This document shows, piece after piece, positions 5,501 to 8,444 of a DNA stretch of 8,444 nt. This DNA comes from Gammaproteobacteria bacterium HGW-Gammaproteobacteria-14 (lineage in GTDB: Bacteria > Pseudomonadota > Gammaproteobacteria > Pseudomonadales > Alcanivoracaceae). The notes under the pieces are model-generated. The model made no database searches. It saw only the letters and a list, made by a program, of their open reading frames with translations, and was not told the origin of the DNA. A program made the translations under genes and the position numbers. Each line of letters begins with the position of its first letter. Within the stretch, counting starts at the first letter, position 1. Location: contig PGZG01000076.1 of the NCBI GenBank assembly GCA_002840115.1, positions 1 through 8,444 on the forward strand, given 5' to 3'.

Positions 5501-7800
5501 CCACCCGGCGCCAATACTTCCCGTTGCCCATTATGGCCCGCTTCACTGACAACACCGGCCATTTCCATCGCTTCCACCAGACGGGCAGCGCGGTTATAGC
5601 CAATCTTGAACTTACGCTGCACCGAAGAAATGGAGGCCCGGCGAGAATGCAGCACAAAAGCCACCGCCTCGTCATAAAGAGCATCCTGCTCTGCATCACC
5701 ATCGGAGCTGGCACCGTCAAAGCCTGGCATGCCAGTGTCGCCGCCACCTTCAAGAATTTCGTCCAGGTAATTAGGTTCGCCGCGCTTGCGCCAGTCATCA
5801 CATACCCGATGCACTTCCTCATCTGAGACAAAAGCGCCGTGAACTCGTTCCGGGACACTGCTGCCCACCGGCAAATAGAGCATGTCACCATGGCCGAGCA
5901 ACTGCTCGGCACCACCCTGGTCCAGTACCGTGCGCGAATCAATTTTCGAGGACACCTGAAACGCCATACGCGACGGCACGTTTGCCTTGATCAAACCGGT
6001 AATAACGTCCACCGACGGTCTTTGGGTGGCAAGAATCAAATGGATGCCCGCCGCCCGTGCTTTCTGTGCGATACGAGCAATCAGCTCTTCCACTTTTTTA
6101 CCGACGATCATCATCATGTCGGCAAACTCATCAACCACAATCACGATATAAGGGAGTCTTTCAAGCATCCGCGCCGGCTCTTCAAGATCCATCGGATCTT
6201 TCGGCTTCCACAGCGGGTCCTTGATCGACTCGCCCTTCTTCGCCGCATCACTGAGCTTCTTGTTGTAGCCGGCAATATTACGAACACCCAGCGCCGCCAT
6301 CACCTTGTAGCGGCGCTCCATTTCGGCAACCCCCCAGCGCAACGCTGCGGCAGCGTCTTTCATATCCGTCACCACCGGCGTCAGCAGATGCGGAATGCCG
6401 TCATACACGGCGAGCTCAAGCATTTTCGGGTCAATCATAATCAAGCGCACATCATCCGGTGTCGCCTTGAACAGAATTGACAACAGCATGGCATTCAAGC
6501 CCACGGATTTACCGGAACCGGTGGTGCCAGCCACCAGCAAATGCGGCATTTTGGCCAGATCTGCCACCATGGGGTTACCGCTGATATCCTTACCCAACGC
6601 CATGGTTAACGGCGAGACGGACTCGTCAAACTCACGGGAGGCTACCGCTTCAGTAAAGCGAATCATCTCTCGCTGTTCATTGGGAATTTCAATGCCGACG
6701 GTGGTTTTGCCGGGAATCACTTCCACCACCCGTACGCTGATGACCGCTAATGATCGCGCCAGATCTTTAGCCAAGTTGGTAATACGGCTCACCTTGATGC
6801 CCGCCGCAGGCTGAATTTCAAAACGGGTAATTACCGGGCCGGGCTGCACAGCCACGACTTCCGCCTCGATATTGAAGTCCTTGAGCTTAAGCTCAAGCAG
6901 CCGTGACATGGCATCCAGCGCTGCATCAGAAAAGCCCTTACGACCGCCCTCGTCCACCGGGTCAAGCAGTGCTAACGGCGGCACCGTGCCGCTCACCTGA
7001 GTCGTAAACAGGGGCTGCTGCCGCTCCTTCTGCACCCGGTCACTTTTTTCAATACGCTGCACCGGTTTGACGATTTCCGGTGGCTTGCGGGTTTCGGCCT
7101 TTTTGCGCCCGGCCTCCACCACCTGACGCCGTTGCTCCTGCACCTGCCTGGTTTTGCGACGGGCTTTCAATGCCGCCACCCACACCGGGACACGACGTAT
7201 CACTTCAAGAGTAATGCGACCAATATGCTCCGCCAAACGAATCCAGGAGAGATCGGTAAAGATAGTCACCCCAATCAAAAACAGGGTAACCAGCAACAAA
7301 GTGCCGCCGAGAGGGTTAAAACCGTCCAGCGCGGTGCTGCCAACAACCTTACCCATAATGCCGCCGGCATCTTCCGGCAAAATGCTGCCATTACCGGCCA
7401 GATGGATGTAACACAGCCCGGTACCAGCCACCATGGTCAGCACAAAGCCCACTAGCCGTACCAGGAACATGGGCCAGGAACCATTCATACCGGCATGGCG
7501 CTCACGTAACACGCGAACACCCCAGAAACCGATCAAAACCGGGAAGAGCCAAGCCAGATAACCAAACAAGATAAACAGCACATCAGCAAAAAACGCACCT
7601 GTTCTGCCGCCGGCGTTACGCACAACATCACTGCCACCAACAAATGACCAGCCCGGGTCCGCAGGATTGAAGGTTGCCAGAGCCAACAGCAAATAGGCCG
7701 ACAGCGCCAGCAACAACAGCACCATGCCCTCCAGAAGCCCCCGTTTAAGGTGCTTGGACCAACCCTGCTCTGCTTTAACCGAAGTTTTGGAATTACTCAA
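5491..7800 (-). CDS. ftsK: DNA translocase FtsK
   Basis: FtsK is an inner-membrane, septum-located motor that pumps chromosome dimers and termini and activates XerCD recombination at dif. The product is 769 residues, like the short-linker FtsK of Pseudomonas-type bacteria and far shorter than the 1329-residue E. coli protein. Four hydrophobic segments are visible at about 22-44, 69-97, 111-135 and 163-184. A basic, Q/K/R-rich linker of about 100 residues (200-290) follows. The alpha/beta motor has Walker A AGTTGSGKSV (424-433) and Walker B YIVIVVDEFADMM (551-563), then LATQRPSVDVITG (590-602). The C-terminal gamma winged helix (about 706-769) contains SSVQRKFKIGYNRAARLVE, expected to read KOPS-type polar DNA motifs and contact XerD. 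The start is a TTG at 7798-7800: no in-frame ATG or GTG exists between an upstream stop and the ATG at residue 26, which would cut into the first membrane segment. No good Shine-Dalgarno site precedes the TTG. The stop lies inside a 14-bp tandem repeat. Confidence 0.96.
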   Translation of the reverse strand: MSNSKTSVKAEQGWSKHLKRGLLEGMVLLLLALSAYLLLALATFNPADPGWSFVGGSDVVRNAGGRTGAFFADVLFILFGYLAWLFPVLIGFWGVRVLRERHAGMNGSWPMFLVRLVGFVLTMVAGTGLCYIHLAGNGSILPEDAGGIMGKVVGSTALDGFNPLGGTLLLVTLFLIGVTIFTDLSWIRLAEHIGRITLEVIRRVPVWVAALKARRKTRQVQEQRRQVVEAGRKKAETRKPPEIVKPVQRIEKSDRVQKERQQPLFTTQVSGTVPPLALLDPVDEGGRKGFSDAALDAMSRLLELKLKDFNIEAEVVAVQPGPVITRFEIQPAAGIKVSRITNLAKDLARSLAVISVRVVEVIPGKTTVGIEIPNEQREMIRFTEAVASREFDESVSPLTMALGKDISGNPMVADLAKMPHLLVAGTTGSGKSVGLNAMLLSILFKATPDDVRLIMIDPKMLELAVYDGIPHLLTPVVTDMKDAAAALRWGVAEMERRYKVMAALGVRNIAGYNKKLSDAAKKGESIKDPLWKPKDPMDLEEPARMLERLPYIVIVVDEFADMMMIVGKKVEELIARIAQKARAAGIHLILATQRPSVDVITGLIKANVPSRMAFQVSSKIDSRTVLDQGGAEQLLGHGDMLYLPVGSSVPERVHGAFVSDEEVHRVCDDWRKRGEPNYLDEILEGGGDTGMPGFDGASSDGDAEQDALYDEAVAFVLHSRRASISSVQRKFKIGYNRAARLVEAMEMAGVVSEAGHNGQREVLAPGGPD

Positions 7801-7823
7801 AGTATGATCACTAACCCAATGAA

Positions 7824-8045
7824 TTAAATAGGAATACTACTCTTGAAAGTGACGCCCCGCCAGTCTTTGCCCGGTGTGCCTGATAGCCCATACCGCCGTG
7901 AAAGGGGCTGATTGTCGGCCAGCGGCTCGCCATCAGCAAGGCCAACCGACCCCAGCCAACCAACGCCGCCATTATCGCCACGAGGCCCCGTCATAGGAAT
8001 CTGCATTGCAAGCCATAGCAACACGCTGTTCAACGGCGAGCGCAT
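7824..8045 (-). CDS. Possible small hypothetical protein (73 aa) upstream of ftsK
   Basis: I do not recognise this product. The frame is open from 8108 to a TAA at 7824-7826. The ATG at 8043-8045 is the most sensible start because GGAGG (+ strand 8061-8065) lies upstream, although about 15 nt away, longer than ideal. The longer start at 8106-8108 would overlap the trxB start codon. The predicted product has a modestly hydrophobic N-terminus (residues 5-18, LNSVLLWLAMQIPM), then a glycine-rich stretch with two GVGWLG/SVGLADG-like segments and a basic C-terminal third. It ends 23 bp before the ftsK TTG. Codon choice looks similar to the neighbours, but an open frame of this size can occur by chance in GC-rich DNA. 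It may instead be untranslated leader of ftsK. Confidence 0.25.
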   Translation of the reverse strand: MRSPLNSVLLWLAMQIPMTGPRGDNGGVGWLGSVGLADGEPLADNQPLSRRYGLSGTPGKDWRGVTFKSSIPI

Positions 8046-8086
8046 TTGGTGTAGTTTCCCCCTCCATTCAAACCTGTTATCCCTGC

Positions 8087-8091
8087 GGAGG
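8087..8091 (+). promoter_or_regulatory. Strong Shine-Dalgarno site of trxB
   Basis: GGAGG followed by a 6-nt pyrimidine-rich spacer (TTTTTC) before the ATG at 8098-8100. It marks the trxB start clearly and suggests efficient translation. Confidence 0.85.
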
Positions 8092-8097
8092 TTTTTC

Positions 8098-8444
8098 ATG
8101 AGTAGCACCCAGCATCACAAACTGATCATTCTCGGTTCCGGCCCGGCAGGCTATGCCGCAGCCGTCTATGCTGCCCGTGCAAACCTCAACCCGGTGGTTA
8201 TTACCGGCATTCAACCCGGTGGTCAGCTCACCACCACCACGGAAGTGGATAACTGGCCCGGCGATGTTGAGGGACTAACCGGCCCCGATCTGATGGTGCG
8301 CATGCAACAACATGCGGAACGCTTTAATACCGAAATTCTGTATGACCATATCAATAGCGTTGACCTGCAAAACCGCCCCTTCACTCTGGTGGGCGACAAT
8401 GGCAGCTATACCTGTGATGCACTGATTATTGCCACCGGCGCCTC
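8098..8444 (+). CDS. trxB: Thioredoxin reductase, N-terminal part (3' end outside window)
   Basis: TrxB is a cytoplasmic FAD enzyme that uses NADPH to reduce thioredoxin. About 115 of an expected ~315 residues are visible. The N-terminus HHKLIILGSGPAGYAAAVYA carries the FAD-binding GxGxxG motif (GSGPAG, residues 13-18). It is followed by the family signature GGQLTTTTEVDNWPG (41-55), which contacts the flavin, then GPDLMVRMQQHAERF (62-76), and the second conserved ATGA segment (112-115) where the window ends. The redox CxxC pair and the NADPH domain lie beyond the window and cannot be checked. The start is an ATG with a near-perfect Shine-Dalgarno site. It is transcribed divergently from ftsK, an arrangement seen in Pseudomonas-like genomes. 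The related flavoprotein AhpF has an extra N-terminal domain, which is absent here. Confidence 0.95.
   Translation, partial: MSSTQHHKLIILGSGPAGYAAAVYAARANLNPVVITGIQPGGQLTTTTEVDNWPGDVEGLTGPDLMVRMQQHAERFNTEILYDHINSVDLQNRPFTLVGDNGSYTCDALIIATGA

Larger units (their letters stand above)
7801..8097. promoter_or_regulatory. Divergent ftsK / trxB intergenic control region
   Basis: This 297-bp stretch separates two genes transcribed away from each other, so promoters for the ftsK-lolA-rarA-serS-cysG block (- strand) and for trxB (+ strand) are expected here by position. The ends are AT-richer than the middle (about 7801-7850 and 8041-8097), as expected for promoter DNA. I see no hexamer pair close enough to sigma-70 consensus to place a promoter with confidence; a pair such as TTCAAC (8030-8035) and TAGTTT (8053-8058), 17 bp apart, is weak. 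The lrp gene that sits between trxB and ftsK in enteric bacteria is absent. The middle may encode a small protein on the - strand, listed separately. Confidence 0.45.

Noticed and set aside
8028..8062. Possible sigma-70 promoter for trxB
   Set aside because: The best spaced hexamer pair matches consensus at only about half the positions in each box, which is not enough to place a promoter.

Overview
The window is a compact, vertically inherited housekeeping region of a gammaproteobacterium. It holds the 3' end of a tus (DsrE-type sulfurtransferase) operon on the + strand, then five genes on the - strand in the transcription order ftsK - lolA - rarA - serS - cysG, and finally the 5' end of a divergent trxB on the + strand. 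From memory, this gene order is close to the trxB / ftsK / lolA / rarA / serS / cysG / tus neighbourhood of Pseudomonas-like genomes. The moderate GC content and the layout would suit a marine member of the Pseudomonadales/Oceanospirillales group (Alcanivorax- or Marinobacter-like), but the genus is a guess. No mobile element, CRISPR array, tRNA, rRNA or defence system is visible.

Region by region: 1-569 carries the end of tusC and all of tusB, which overlap by one base and act in 2-thiolation of tRNA wobble uridine. tusB converges on cysG with only 11 bp between the two stop codons, so tusE, which often follows tusB, is not there. 581-1963 is cysG (trifunctional siroheme synthase), 14 bp downstream of serS (1978-3267). 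A 134-bp gap (3268-3401) with an imperfect 19-bp tandem repeat and a perfect hairpin separates serS from rarA (3402-4724). rarA follows lolA (4760-5398) by 35 bp. lolA follows ftsK (5491-7800) across a 92-bp gap that contains a 14-bp tandem repeat. That repeat runs into the ftsK stop codon and places a TAA in all three reading frames. 7801-8097 is the divergent ftsK/trxB control region and may hold a 73-codon small ORF. trxB starts at 8098 behind a strong Shine-Dalgarno site and is cut by the window end.

Functionally, the - strand block joins chromosome segregation and division (FtsK), lipoprotein trafficking (LolA), replication-fork maintenance (RarA), translation (SerS) and siroheme/cysteine metabolism (CysG). 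The short gaps suggest co-transcription, though the proteins do not form one pathway. I found no previously undescribed system. The items most worth a second look are the stop-codon repeat at the end of ftsK, the TTG start of ftsK without a clear ribosome-binding site, the small ORF before ftsK, and the absence of tusE and crcB from places where related genomes often have them.
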